A stretch of 64,000 bases of DNA from Corynebacterium mucifaciens (GCF_012396315.1 NZ_JAAXPF010000003.1:124001-188000), one strand, 5' to 3'. Shown: positions 35,188 through 44,070, counted from the stretch's first letter. Translations and numbers: made by a program. The notes: generated by a model not told the origin, from the sequence alone.

Positions 35188-36181
35188 TGAGCCTCTTCGC
35201 TGCCTCGATGGCGTAGTAGGTGAAAATCTGATCCGCGCCCGCGCGTTTGATGGACACGAGCGATTCCATCATTGTCTCCTCGTAGTCAATCCAGCCGTTC
35301 TGGCCAGCCGCGTTGAGCATGGCGTACTCGCCCGAAACTTGGTACGCGGCCACCGGCACCGGCGAGACCTCCGCGATCTTCGCCAGCACATCCAAGTACG
35401 GCAGGGCGGGCTTGACCATCACGAAGTCCGCGCCCTCGGCGATGTCCAGCTCGGCCTCGAGCAATGATTCGCGGACGTTCGCCGGATCCTGCTGGTAGGT
35501 GCGGCGATCGCCCTTGAGGGAAGATCCCACCGCGTCGCGGAACGGCCCGAAGAACTTGGATGCGTACTTAGCGGAGTAGGCCATGATGGCCACCTCGGTA
35601 AACCCTTCGCGGTCAAGCGCCTTGCGGATCTGCTCGATCTGGCCGTCCATCATTCCGGACGGGCTGACAATGTGGGCGCCGGCACGGGCCTGGGCAACCG
35701 CCATGTCGCAGTAGATCTCCACTGTGGGATCGTTGTCCACGATCTCGTTGCCGTGGGCATCCGTGGTCAGCACGCCGCAGTGGCCGTGGTCGGTGAATTC
35801 GTCCAGGCACGTGTCCGCCATGATGATCAACTCGTTGCCGAACTCCTTGCGCAGCAACGCAATGCCTCGGTTGAGTACCCCGTCCTCGGCGACCGCAACG
35901 GAACCGGTCGCATCCTTGTCCTCTTCACGAGGAACACCGAAAAGGTCGATGCACTTCACGCCGGCATCGAGCGCTTCGCGGCAAATCTCCACCAGCGACT
36001 CGGGAGTGTGTTGGTACACACCCGGCATGGACGGGATTTCGCGCGGAGCGTCGATGCCGTCGGCGATGAACAGCGGCAGGATAAGGTCCGCCGGGTGCAG
36101 CCGCGTTTCCGCGACAAACTCCCGGATGGCCGGGTTTTGCCGCAAGCGGCGGGGGCGTCGGTTCAGCTCAAGATTCGTCAT
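35180..36181 (-). CDS. hemB: Porphobilinogen synthase (delta-aminolevulinate dehydratase)
   Basis: A 333-residue TIM-barrel enzyme that condenses two ALA to porphobilinogen. The two Schiff-base lysines are in AYSAKYASKFFGPFRD and VMVKPALPYLD. The metal site reads DTCLDEFTDHGHCG: Cys125 and Cys135 are present, but the middle Cys of the three-Cys zinc site is Asp, a mixed type. ATG 36181 is chosen because it gives the usual RRPRRLRQNPAIR N-terminus. It lies 49 bp after hemD. Confidence 0.95.
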   Translation of the reverse strand: MTNLELNRRPRRLRQNPAIREFVAETRLHPADLILPLFIADGIDAPREIPSMPGVYQHTPESLVEICREALDAGVKCIDLFGVPREEDKDATGSVAVAEDGVLNRGIALLRKEFGNELIIMADTCLDEFTDHGHCGVLTTDAHGNEIVDNDPTVEIYCDMAVAQARAGAHIVSPSGMMDGQIEQIRKALDREGFTEVAIMAYSAKYASKFFGPFRDAVGSSLKGDRRTYQQDPANVRESLLEAELDIAEGADFVMVKPALPYLDVLAKIAEVSPVPVAAYQVSGEYAMLNAAGQNGWIDYEETMMESLVSIKRAGADQIFTYYAIEAAKRLNG

Positions 36182-36230
36182 GCGCCACATCTTAGAACGC
36201 AGCCCCGACACGCCCCAGCCGGTGCAGCGC

Positions 36231-37982
36231 TCAGTTGGCGGCCGACTGCGCATCCCCATCCGCGTTGTCTGCCTTCGCACCCGTGGCCGCAGGGGCAGTT
36301 TTGCGGCGCTTCTTGCGTGGCGGCGGCAGCTGCCCAGCCGCTCGCAGACCCGCCACGTGGTCCGCCAACGCGTCCACCAGGTTGGGGATGTCGGCGACTT
36401 CCGGAACGACGTCGACACGCAGCCCCTGCTCACGCGCCTCCGCCTCCGTAACCGGGCCGATGCAGGCGATGATCGTGCGCGGGTGCGGCTTGCCCGCGAT
36501 GCCCACGAGGTTCTTCACCGTCGACGGAGAGGTGAAGCACACCGCGTCGAAGCCGCCGGTCTTGATCATGTCGCGCGTCTCCGGCGGCGGCGGGGCGGCG
36601 CGCACGGTGCGGTAGGCCACCACGTCGTCGACTTCCCAGCCCTTCTCCTTCAGGCCGTCCACCAGCACGTCGGAGCCCAGGTCCGCCCGCGGCAGGAGCA
36701 CGCGCGAGACGGGGTCGATGTCCTCGACGTACTCGGGGAATGCCTCCGCCAGCCCGGCGGCGTTTTGCTTGGTGCGGTGCGGCACCAGCTCGGCCTGCAT
36801 GCCGCGGTCGCGCAGGGCGTCGGCAGTCTTCTGCCCCACCGCGCCCAAGTGCACGCCTGCGAACGAGCGCGCGTCCAAGCCCAGCTCTTCAAACTTGCCC
36901 CACACCGCGTTCACCGCGTTTACGGAGGTGAACAAGATCCACTGGTAGCGGCCCTCCACGATGCCCTTAATCGCGCGGTCCATCTGCGCCGGGTTGCGCG
37001 GCGGCTCCAGCGAGATCGTGGGCACCGACTGCGGGATCGCGCCGTGCTGGGACAAGCGGGCGTTCATCGGACCAGCCTGCTCCTTCGCGCGCGGCACAAG
37101 GACACGCCAGCCGTACAGCGGGCGGTTCTCCCACCACGAGTACTTGGAACGGTCGTCGGCGGCGGTGCCCAGCGTGACCACAAGCGGGCCTTCCAGGTCC
37201 GCGTCGAGCTTGCCCATGGTCTCCAGCGTGGCGTCGAACGTGCGCTGCAGACGCGTGGTTCCGCGCGTGGTCACGGTCACCGGTGTGGCGCCCTGGAATC
37301 CGCGCTGCGTGAGCTGCTCCAGCATCTCCGCCAAGTGCTCCTGGTTGGCCTGGAACACCAGCGGCTGCGGGGCGCTGGCCAGCTGGTCCCAGTTCACCGG
37401 GCCGTTGTTCAGGTCCGTCTCGGTGTACGTGGAGCCGAGCGCGATGCCGGCAAAGGAGGGCACCGTCGAGGGCAGCGACATCCCCGGCACCACCTGGAAC
37501 TCCATCCCGGCAGCAGCGACCGCGGAGATCTCCTCCATCACGGAATCGCGTGTCAGCGGGTTGCCGCACACGACGCGGACCACGTCGCCGTCGCCAGCCT
37601 CACCGCGCTCCAGCGCATCCGCCGCGTCCTTCAACGCCCGCTTCAGCTTCTCGACGATCGCTTCGTCCTCCAACCCCACGACCTCAATCTCCGCTGCCGT
37701 CGGGTCTTCGGGGCGCGGCGGTTTACGCCTCGCGCCAGCTTCTTTCGCCTCGGCGCACATCTGCTCGTAGCGCGCGTTGGCCTCATCTACCTTGGCTTGC
37801 GGCACTGGCAGCGCCGCCGCGACGACACTTCGGACCCCCGTTGACACCCCCGGATCCACGAGGGCGATAGAGTTGGATTCCATTACCTCGCGAGCGCGGA
37901 CAGTAAGCAACTCTGGGTTGCCCGGTCCAGCGCCAACGAAGATCACCTTCCCCGGCTGGGGGGCGTGCGTGGGCTCTGTCAT
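36231..37982 (-). CDS. hemD: Fused uroporphyrinogen-III C-methyltransferase-like / uroporphyrinogen-III synthase
   Basis: A 583-residue fusion. Residues 10-260 follow the tetrapyrrole methylase fold (GKVIFVGAGPGNPELLTVRA), and residues 290-555 are uroporphyrinogen-III synthase (LYGWRVLVPRAKEQAGPM, ILFTSVNAVNAVWGKFEELG, DAVCFTSPSTVKNLVGIAG). Actinobacteria often carry this fusion. In the methylase half, the usual SAM-site GGDPFxFGRGxEE is CGNPLTRDSVMEE, as in related actinobacterial HemD, so methyltransferase activity is doubtful. A basic Lys/Arg tail follows. ATG 37982. Confidence 0.9.
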   Translation of the reverse strand: MTEPTHAPQPGKVIFVGAGPGNPELLTVRAREVMESNSIALVDPGVSTGVRSVVAAALPVPQAKVDEANARYEQMCAEAKEAGARRKPPRPEDPTAAEIEVVGLEDEAIVEKLKRALKDAADALERGEAGDGDVVRVVCGNPLTRDSVMEEISAVAAAGMEFQVVPGMSLPSTVPSFAGIALGSTYTETDLNNGPVNWDQLASAPQPLVFQANQEHLAEMLEQLTQRGFQGATPVTVTTRGTTRLQRTFDATLETMGKLDADLEGPLVVTLGTAADDRSKYSWWENRPLYGWRVLVPRAKEQAGPMNARLSQHGAIPQSVPTISLEPPRNPAQMDRAIKGIVEGRYQWILFTSVNAVNAVWGKFEELGLDARSFAGVHLGAVGQKTADALRDRGMQAELVPHRTKQNAAGLAEAFPEYVEDIDPVSRVLLPRADLGSDVLVDGLKEKGWEVDDVVAYRTVRAAPPPPETRDMIKTGGFDAVCFTSPSTVKNLVGIAGKPHPRTIIACIGPVTEAEAREQGLRVDVVPEVADIPNLVDALADHVAGLRAAGQLPPPRKKRRKTAPAATGAKADNADGDAQSAAN

Positions 37983-38000
37983 GGAGAAATCTCTTCTAGG

Positions 38001-38044
38001 CACAAATAAACCGCCCCCGCGCGGCTGGGTGCGGGCGTTTTCCG
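38001..38044 (-). terminator. GC hairpin with T-rich tail just upstream of hemD (terminator or attenuator)
   Basis: On the minus strand AAAACGCCCGC and GCGGGGGCGGTTT form a GC-rich stem with small bulges around ACCCAGCC, directly followed by TTTATTTG. The T-rich tail ends about 20 nt before the hemD ATG. It could end hemC transcripts or attenuate hemD. Confidence 0.45.
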
Positions 38045-38160
38045 CCCCGCCGACCCGATTGCACGGAGGGTATTGAACGTATGGTATCTCCACCATAAAA
38101 GGCTGACGCCTGAGAACAAAACCACCGCCGAAGACCAGTGCCCTCGGCGGGTTCTCCGCG

Positions 38161-38268
38161 GCGAACTAGCAGATCACGCCGTTAGCAACAACGATGCCCA
38201 ATATCACCAGGCAAAACGCAGCGCCAGGCACCTGATCCGCTAGTTGCGCGCCCGCGGCAGCTAGCAGA
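38161..38268. repeat. CTAGCAGA repeat cluster in the hemC-hemD gap
   Basis: In the 306-bp gap between hemC and hemD, GCGAACTAGCAGATCA (38161-38176) faces TGATCCGCTAGTTGCGC (38233-38249) as an imperfect palindrome. A third copy, CAGCTAGCAGACCCG, follows at 38257. The same word forms the palindrome at 3281-3321. The rest of the gap holds the hairpin before hemD and nothing else recognised. Confidence 0.6.
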
Positions 38269-38288
38269 CCCGAATAGGAATAGTGCCA

Positions 38289-39170
38289 CTAATCCATCAA
38301 AGCGGCGGCACCGCGATCCAGCAGCGCTTCCGCAACTCGGCGTCCCAGCTCGGCGGGGTCGGTTCCCTCTGCTTTCTCAACCAGCTGGCGGGACCCGTCC
38401 AGGGCAAACACCCCAGCACGCAGAGCTACCTTGTCGCCGTTGCGCACGGCGGTCGCGGCGACCGGCGCGGTGCAGCCAGCCTCCAGCGTGGCCAGCACGG
38501 AGCGCTCGGCGGTGGACTCGGCGGTGGCGGAGGCGTCGGCAAGTTTGTCGATGGCGACGCGCGCTGCCGCATCATCGGTGCGGCACTCGACCGCCAGCGC
38601 GCCCTGGGCAGGAGCAGGCATAAAAACCTGCGGGTCGAAGACTTCGGTGGGCCTGTCGCCGTAGCCACCGCGCACGAGCCCCGCATACGCGAGGATGATC
38701 GCGTCAAGCTCGCCGTTTTCCACGTACGACATACGGCGCTCGATGTTGCCGCGCAGGGGGCGGATATCCAGGTCGGGGCGGATCGCCTTCAACTGGGAAA
38801 TGCGCCGCGGGGCCGAAGTGCCCACACGCGCGCCTTGCGGCAGTTCAGCCAGGGTGAGGCCGTCGCGGGCGATGAGCGCCTCGCGGCTGTCCGCGCGTGC
38901 CGGAACCACCATGTGGGCGCGTGGCTCGTCGGCCGTGGGCAAGTCCTTGAAGGAGTGCACGGCGATATCCACCTCGCCGGTGAAGAGGGCATCGCGCAGC
39001 GCGGAGGTGAATACCCCCACGCCGATGCGTTCCACGGGGGCTTGGGAGAGGTCGCCCGATGTGGTCACGATTTGCAGCTCGGCGGGGTGGCCGACCTCCC
39101 CGAGGGCGTCGCGCACGTGGCCGGCCTGGGTGGTGGCCAGGTGGGAACCGCGGGTACCAATGCTGAACAT
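38289..39170 (-). CDS. hemC: Hydroxymethylbilane synthase (porphobilinogen deaminase)
   Basis: A 293-residue enzyme that polymerises four porphobilinogens. The N-terminus [13 protein letters not shown], the phosphate/acid-binding [15 protein letters not shown], and the dipyrromethane-cofactor Cys233 in EAGCTAPV are all present. Its ATG follows the hemA stop directly, so hemA-hemC are coupled. Confidence 0.95.
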   Translation of the reverse strand: MFSIGTRGSHLATTQAGHVRDALGEVGHPAELQIVTTSGDLSQAPVERIGVGVFTSALRDALFTGEVDIAVHSFKDLPTADEPRAHMVVPARADSREALIARDGLTLAELPQGARVGTSAPRRISQLKAIRPDLDIRPLRGNIERRMSYVENGELDAIILAYAGLVRGGYGDRPTEVFDPQVFMPAPAQGALAVECRTDDAAARVAIDKLADASATAESTAERSVLATLEAGCTAPVAATAVRNGDKVALRAGVFALDGSRQLVEKAEGTDPAELGRRVAEALLDRGAAALMD

Positions 39171-40496
39171 CTATTTTTCCTTCCCGTGCAGCTCGTCCGG
39201 AAGCGGGAGGTGCTGCGCATCCACGGCCACCGAGGGGCTATCCAGCCCAAATAGCTCGGTGACCGCTTCTTCCACGCTCACAGTCTCCGCCGTCGCGGCA
39301 AGCTCCTTGATCTTCACCGTCGGCGCGTGGAGCAGCTTGTCCACCACGCGCTTGACCATGCGGCCGACCTGCTCAAAGTCGTCGTCGGACATGTCCGGCA
39401 TGCGGGTGCGCAGGCGCTGCATCTCTTGGCCCGATATCTCGGCCGCGTTGCGGCGCAGGCGTGTCACGGCCGGGGCCACCTCGCGCACGCGCTGCTGTGA
39501 ACCAAACGTCGCAACCTCTTCGGCCACGATGTCTTCGGCGCGGCGCAGCGCGCGTGAATCCTCGGTGTCGCTGCCGCGCATCGTCTCATGCAGCGACTCG
39601 ATGTTGACCAGACGCACGCCCTCGATCTCCGTGACGGCGTCGTCGATGTCGCGCGGCAGCGATAAGTCCGCCAACATGAGCGGGCCCGGGATGTCGCTCG
39701 GGGTGATCGTGAACTCGTCGGACGCGGTGGCGGAGACGACCAAGTCCACGCGGCTGAGCACCGACGCCCGGTCCGAAAAGTCCACCACCTCCGCGGGCAC
39801 ACCTGCCTCGCGGGAATGCTCGGCCAAACGCTCGGCCCGGTCGCGGGTGCGGTTGGCCAGCACAAGCGAATCAATGCCGTTTTTGCCCAGGTGCGTCGCG
39901 GCAAGCGAGCTCATCGCGCCAGCGCCGAGGACGAGTGCGGTTTTGCCCCGGAGGTCGTCGACACGCATCAGCTCCATCGCTTGCTCAAGTGCGACGGTGA
40001 CCATGGAGGCACCTGAATCGTCGATGCCGGTCTCGGAGTGCACGCGCTTGCCGGTGTGCAGGGCCGCCTGGGCGAGCGAGTGGAGGTTCGGCCCGACAGT
40101 CCCGCGCTCCGCCGCGTCGACGTACGCCGTGCGCACCTGGCCGATGATCTGCTGCTCGCCCACCACCATCGAATCCAGGCCAGAGGCGACCGTGAAAATG
40201 TGCTCCGCGGCCGCGTCCGAGTAACGCACGTAGAGGTAGCGGCGCAAATCAGCCACATCGACGCCGGAGACCTCACCCAGCACGCGCATCACGTCTTCCA
40301 CCCCGGAGTGGAAGGCGTTGGTCACGGTGTAGACCTCCAGGCGGTTGCACGTGGAGATGATCATCGCCTCCGACAAGGAGGGTTGTTTGATCAGTGCCGT
40401 CGCCGCTCCGTGCTGGACGTTAGCGTCCATGCTGAGCCGTTCCAGCAGGGCCACAGGCGCAGACCTGTGCGACATCCCCACAAGCAGAACACTCAC
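39171..40496 (-). CDS. hemA: Glutamyl-tRNA reductase
   Basis: A 441-residue protein, first committed enzyme of the C5 tetrapyrrole route. It begins VSVLLVGMSHRSAPV from a GTG start. The catalytic Cys50 is in STCNRLEVY, the NADPH domain has VLGAGAMSSLA, and a helical dimerisation domain closes the protein. An open frame continues 93 bp upstream, but homology begins at the GTG. In C. glutamicum hemA is under haem-responsive control; I see no site I can name here. Confidence 0.94.
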   Translation of the reverse strand: MSVLLVGMSHRSAPVALLERLSMDANVQHGAATALIKQPSLSEAMIISTCNRLEVYTVTNAFHSGVEDVMRVLGEVSGVDVADLRRYLYVRYSDAAAEHIFTVASGLDSMVVGEQQIIGQVRTAYVDAAERGTVGPNLHSLAQAALHTGKRVHSETGIDDSGASMVTVALEQAMELMRVDDLRGKTALVLGAGAMSSLAATHLGKNGIDSLVLANRTRDRAERLAEHSREAGVPAEVVDFSDRASVLSRVDLVVSATASDEFTITPSDIPGPLMLADLSLPRDIDDAVTEIEGVRLVNIESLHETMRGSDTEDSRALRRAEDIVAEEVATFGSQQRVREVAPAVTRLRRNAAEISGQEMQRLRTRMPDMSDDDFEQVGRMVKRVVDKLLHAPTVKIKELAATAETVSVEEAVTELFGLDSPSVAVDAQHLPLPDELHGKEK

Positions 40497-40540
40497 GCAA
40501 AACCCTCCAGTCCGTTGAAAACCACCACAAGGATAGTCCT

Positions 40541-40777
40541 TTAGTTGGACAGCTCTGCCTCGAGGTCGTCGTTGTCCACTTCCCAGCACGCGAATTCATC
40601 GCCGTCGATCACTACAACGGGCACCCGGTCGCCGTATTCCGCGGCCAAATCCTCGTCGTCGTCAACGTCCACAAGCACCAGGCGAGCGTCGTGCCTCTCG
40701 ACGACAGGCGCGATCTGGCCCGCCACCCGCTCGCACGAGCCGCACGTGGCCCGGACCATCAGCTCCACCGTCTTCAT
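40541..40777 (-). CDS. Glutaredoxin-like small thiol protein
   Basis: A 78-residue protein with the redox motif ATCGSCERV (CxxC) near residue 11 and the cis-Pro segment DRVPVVVIDGDEF: a minimal thioredoxin fold of the glutaredoxin-like family common next to hemA in actinobacteria. ATG 40777 (MKTVELMV) is preferred to a longer frame. It lies 44 bp upstream of hemA on the same strand. Confidence 0.85.
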   Translation of the reverse strand: MKTVELMVRATCGSCERVAGQIAPVVERHDARLVLVDVDDDEDLAAEYGDRVPVVVIDGDEFACWEVDNDDLEAELSN

Positions 40778-40879
40778 CCCCGCTCCTTCGCCAACTGCCT
40801 TCGCCTGGCGCCTTCTGCACGCGCCGGCGTTGTACGATTGCACACGCTAACACCCCCACCCGAAAGGGCCTTTTGCCTC

Positions 40880-41923
40880 ATGTCTGATCAGCGCGAACTG
40901 CTCGCGCAGTGGTCCCAGTCGCAGGGCAACCTGCGGCGTTTCCTCGAGGACCGCGTGCTGCCTCCGCTTGACGACGCCGCGCAGCGCGCCGCCGGCCGCG
41001 CCGCCGCAGCCGCCGCGGTAGAAGAGACCTTCGGCATTGACATCGACGATTTCGCGCTCGGGGTGGATTCCGTCGGCGGGGCGTTCGAAACCGCCGGGCG
41101 CCACAAGATCACCCCGCCTGACCCAGAGGTCCCCCAAGACACCGAAGCGGCCGCCTTCTTCGACGTGGACAACACCCTGATCCAGGGGTCCTCGCTGATC
41201 CTGCTGGCCCAGGGGTTGTTCCGAAAGCGCTTCATCTCGCTTTCCGAGCTCGCCCCTGCCCTATGGAAGCAGATCCGCTACCGCGTCTCCGGCTCCGAAA
41301 ACGCCGGTGATATCGCCGAGGGCCGCGAGCAGGCGCTGGCGGTGGTGAAGGGCAAGAGCGTGGCGGAGCTCAAGGAGGCCTGCCGGGAGATCGTGGACAG
41401 TCGCATGCTGCAGAAGTCGTACGCCGACACCATCGAGCTGGCCTCCATGCACCTGGCCGCCGGCCAGCAGGTGTGGCTGGTGTCCGCCACCCCGGTGCAG
41501 ATCGGCCAAGCGCTCGCGGAAACGCTGGGATTCACCGGCGCGTTGGGCACGGTGGCCGAGGAAGATGACGGCAAGTTCACCGGCCGCCTCGTCGGCGACA
41601 TCCTGCACGGCCCGGGCAAGAAGCACGCCGTGGCCGCCTTGGCCGCGCTCCAGCAGCTGGACCTGTCCCAGTGCACGGCGTATTCCGACAGCATCAACGA
41701 CCTCCCCATGCTGGAGATGGTGGGCTCCCCGGTGGCGATCAACCCAGACCGGGCCCTGCGCAAGCACGCCAAAGCGCAAGATTGGGACATCCGCGACTAC
41801 CGCCCCGTGCGGCGTGCCGTTCGCTTGTCTACCCTGCCGGCGTTAGGTGTCGCGGGTGCCTTCTCTCTGTGGCGTTTGTTGAGCAAGCGACAGGTGCGGA
41901 CTCACCATGGACGATTCTGTTGA
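40880..41923 (+). CDS. HAD-superfamily IB phosphatase (SerB-like)
   Basis: A 347-residue protein. A helical N-terminal part of about 85 residues precedes the HAD core: motif I FFDVDNTLIQGSS near residue 95, motif II SATP, and the motif III/IV region YSDSINDLPMLEMVG. A hydrophobic segment near the C-terminus (LPALGVAGAFSLWRLL) may touch the membrane. This group is annotated as HAD-IB hydrolase or SerB-like; the substrate is not known. It is divergent from the glutaredoxin-like gene. Confidence 0.87.
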   Translation: MSDQRELLAQWSQSQGNLRRFLEDRVLPPLDDAAQRAAGRAAAAAAVEETFGIDIDDFALGVDSVGGAFETAGRHKITPPDPEVPQDTEAAAFFDVDNTLIQGSSLILLAQGLFRKRFISLSELAPALWKQIRYRVSGSENAGDIAEGREQALAVVKGKSVAELKEACREIVDSRMLQKSYADTIELASMHLAAGQQVWLVSATPVQIGQALAETLGFTGALGTVAEEDDGKFTGRLVGDILHGPGKKHAVAALAALQQLDLSQCTAYSDSINDLPMLEMVGSPVAINPDRALRKHAKAQDWDIRDYRPVRRAVRLSTLPALGVAGAFSLWRLLSKRQVRTHHGRFC

Positions 41924-41950
41924 GCTTCCCGCCCCTACGGGTTATACGGC

Positions 41951-42175
41951 TTAGCGATGGGTGCTGGGCCACGGCTCCAATGGCCGGGTCGGGTAGTGCC
42001 CATCAACGGTAAAGCGTTGGCACACCACTTGAGTGTCATCGTTGATATCGAGCTCTCCGATGTACTCCACGAATTCCGGTGACCGCCAATACCGTTCATG
42101 CCCAATTCGCCATTCGCTGGCATCGGCGTAGCCCTCGCCCTCGGCGATGGCATGCTCGTCACCCACGTCCGCCAG
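41951..42175 (-). pseudogene. 3' part of ASCH-domain gene split by the IS element
   Basis: The minus-strand frame GDEHAIAEGEGYADASEW...WPSTHR ends at the TAA at 41951. It joins in register with the 5' part at 43591-43851 once the IS and one copy of the 15-bp duplication (42161-42175) are removed. It contains the C-terminal half of an ASCH domain (HERYWRSPEFVEYIG, VVCQRF). Disrupted, so not functional here. Confidence 0.85.
42161..42175. repeat. Left copy of 15-bp target-site duplication
   Basis: ACCCACGTCCGCCAG is repeated exactly at 43591-43605 on the other side of the IS. Removing one copy and the element restores the ASCH reading frame, which proves the insertion site. Confidence 0.9.
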
Positions 42176-42199
42176 TGTCTGGTTCGGCGACATCGTTCC

Positions 42200-42330
42200 G
42201 CATGTCTCATGAGATCGTTCCGGTGTGTCCTGCGAGGATGTCTCATGAGATCGTTCCGGTGGGCAAGCACCGCGCCGGAAGTGCCTCAAGCAAGTGAAAA
42301 CAGATGTGTCGAGACATCGTTCCGCCATGC
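42200..42330. repeat. Subterminal repeats in the IS left end
   Basis: GTCTCATGAGATCGTTCCGG occurs twice, about 34 bp apart (from about 42208 and 42240). A related GTCGAGACATCGTTCCG follows near 42308. All resemble the inner part of the terminal repeat (GACATCGTTCC), so the left end holds several probable transposase-binding sites. Confidence 0.7.
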
Positions 42331-42337
42331 TTAATCG

Positions 42338-43567
42338 ATGAAGAAAGCAGAAAAACCAGCGCCGAAAATCATCATCGAAACCATGGAAGTCACGGGCATG
42401 ACTCAAGCCGAAGCCGCAGAGCATTTCGGCGTGACCACCCGCTGGATCCGAACACTGCAACAACGCCACCGAAAAGGCGGATACGAGGCACTCGAACCAC
42501 GCTCCAAACGACCCCACACCAACCCGAGAACACTCGATCAAAGCGTCGCCGACCGCATCCTCGAACTGCGCGAAGAACTCACCAACCGAGGCACCGATGC
42601 CGGCGCCAACACCATCCGCTGGCACCTTCAACAAGAAGGCATCGATCCGCCTCCAGCAGCATCAACCATCCACCGAGTACTCGCCAACAACGGTCACGTC
42701 ACCCCTCAACCACAAAAGCGTCCACGCAGCTCATGGATACGATTCCAGGCCGGCCAGCCCAACGAAACCTGGCAGATGGACTACAGCGACTGGACCATCG
42801 CCGCACACAAACGCGTCGTGATCCTCACCATCCTCGATGACCACTCCCGCTTCATCATCTCCTGCCGCGCATACCCCTGCGCCACCGTTGGAAACGTCAT
42901 CGCAAGCTTCACCACCGCAGCTGAGACCCACGGCTACCCACAGTCCACGCTCACAGACAACGGACGAGCCTTCAGAACCAGCGCAGACCCGACAAACCCC
43001 TCACGCAATGGCTTCGAGCAACTCCTCGTCGACCTGGGCATCACCCAGAAAAACGGCAAACCATACCACCCACAAACCCAAGGCAAAGTCGAACGCTCTC
43101 ACCAAACACTCAAGATCGCACTCGCCCACAAACCGCCCGCCACCAGCATCAACGAGCTCAACACCCAACTCGACGACATCATCGAGTACTACAACCACAA
43201 ACGACCACACCGAGCACTCGATCGCATCACCCCAGCAGAGGCCTACAACGCACTGCCCAAAGCCAAACCAAACTCTGCCCAAAACAGCAACGACTTCCGG
43301 CTGCGCACCGACAAAGTCGGCGCAAACGGCAAAACAACACTGCGGTGGCGCGGCAAGCTACGCCGCCTCTACATCGGCCGCAGATGGGGCGGAGAACCGA
43401 TCACCATGATCTGCGTCGACAACCACGTCGACATCAAACTCATCAGCAGTGGGGCACAAATCGCCACCTACACACTTACCGACGAAAAGATCTACTACAA
43501 CCAAAAAGATAACGAAATCACCCCACCTCGGGGCACACCAAAAACAAAAAATCTCGAGACACCGTAG
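42338..43567 (+). CDS. IS481-family transposase
   Basis: A 409-residue DDE transposase. An N-terminal helix-turn-helix (MTQAEAAEHFGVTTRWIRTL) is followed by a second DNA-binding part and an RNase H-like core. The catalytic residues are D in WQMDYSDW, D in TLTDNGRAF and E in GKVERSHQTL. YYNHKRPHRAL is the typical family end region. The frame is intact, so the element may still be active. Confidence 0.93.
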   Translation: MKKAEKPAPKIIIETMEVTGMTQAEAAEHFGVTTRWIRTLQQRHRKGGYEALEPRSKRPHTNPRTLDQSVADRILELREELTNRGTDAGANTIRWHLQQEGIDPPPAASTIHRVLANNGHVTPQPQKRPRSSWIRFQAGQPNETWQMDYSDWTIAAHKRVVILTILDDHSRFIISCRAYPCATVGNVIASFTTAAETHGYPQSTLTDNGRAFRTSADPTNPSRNGFEQLLVDLGITQKNGKPYHPQTQGKVERSHQTLKIALAHKPPATSINELNTQLDDIIEYYNHKRPHRALDRITPAEAYNALPKAKPNSAQNSNDFRLRTDKVGANGKTTLRWRGKLRRLYIGRRWGGEPITMICVDNHVDIKLISSGAQIATYTLTDEKIYYNQKDNEITPPRGTPKTKNLETP

Positions 43568-43590
43568 GAACGATGTCTCGAGACTTCACA

Positions 43591-43605
43591 ACCCACGTCC
43601 GCCAG
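43591..43605. repeat. Right copy of 15-bp target-site duplication
   Basis: ACCCACGTCCGCCAG, identical to 42161-42175, directly follows the right end of the IS. Confidence 0.9.
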
Positions 43606-43851
43606 CCGACGAACCTGCATGTCGGTCGTACGGATGATGCACACCACGTTGTCATGTGAGTCAAGAACGGCCTCGAGAGAGCCCACTTCCTCGTCGAACT
43701 GGTAGTCCTTGGGATATTCAATCAGCAACGATGCCGTCGCGGTTTTAGTGCCGTCCAAGATTGCTTGGACAAGAACGTCCCGAAGCGGGCCCGGGAAAGC
43801 AAACTCGCCACGAGGCAGCTCCGAAACGGGTTCCAACGCGTCCTGAGTCAT
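43591..43851 (-). pseudogene. 5' part of ASCH-domain gene split by the IS element
   Basis: It starts at ATG 43851 (MTQDALEPVSELPRG) and contains the first half of an ASCH domain of the YhfF-like group (FAFPGPLRDVL, ILDGTKTATASLL, VRRLADVG). The reconstructed gene would encode about 155 residues. ASCH proteins bind RNA or act on modified nucleosides. The IS has cut the domain in two. Confidence 0.85.
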
Positions 43852-44042
43852 ACGGCCATAATACGTAGCCAAAGGCAGCGCCCCCCCTGCGCGTGTCCAG
43901 GCCCTGGTTCCTGACCGTCTGGTTGGGTGTAAGCCGGTTAGAGCATCAGGCCGGCGAAGCCCTTCCGCGCCCAGATTGTTCAGCAACGCGTCAGCCTCCG
44001 CTGCCACCGAATCGCTTTGCGGGGCCGGGACAAGACAGCACA

Positions 44043-44070
44043 AAGCCCGCCTCCGTAAATGGAGGCGGGC
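44043..44070 (-). terminator. Intrinsic terminator of the bS22 gene
   Basis: On the minus strand GCCCGCCTCC, loop ATTTAC, GGAGGCGGGC forms a perfect 10-bp stem followed by TTTGTG, 10 bp after the bS22 stop. The rest of the gap between 43852 and 44042 shows no gene. Confidence 0.75.

Larger units (their letters stand above)
42176..43590 (+). mobile_element. IS481-family insertion sequence, about 1.4 kb
   Basis: The element lies between two exact 15-bp direct repeats. Its ends are imperfect 24-bp inverted repeats that both start TGT and share GACATCGTTCC at their inner part. It carries one transposase gene in a single frame. A TGT terminus and a long target duplication fit the IS481 family. 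The left 160 bp before the transposase contains additional copies of the terminal word. Confidence 0.88.

Noticed and set aside
35724-37844. A 706-codon plus-strand open frame opposite hemB and hemD
   Set aside because: It covers two well-defined genes antisense. No domain is recognisable and arginine content is extreme.
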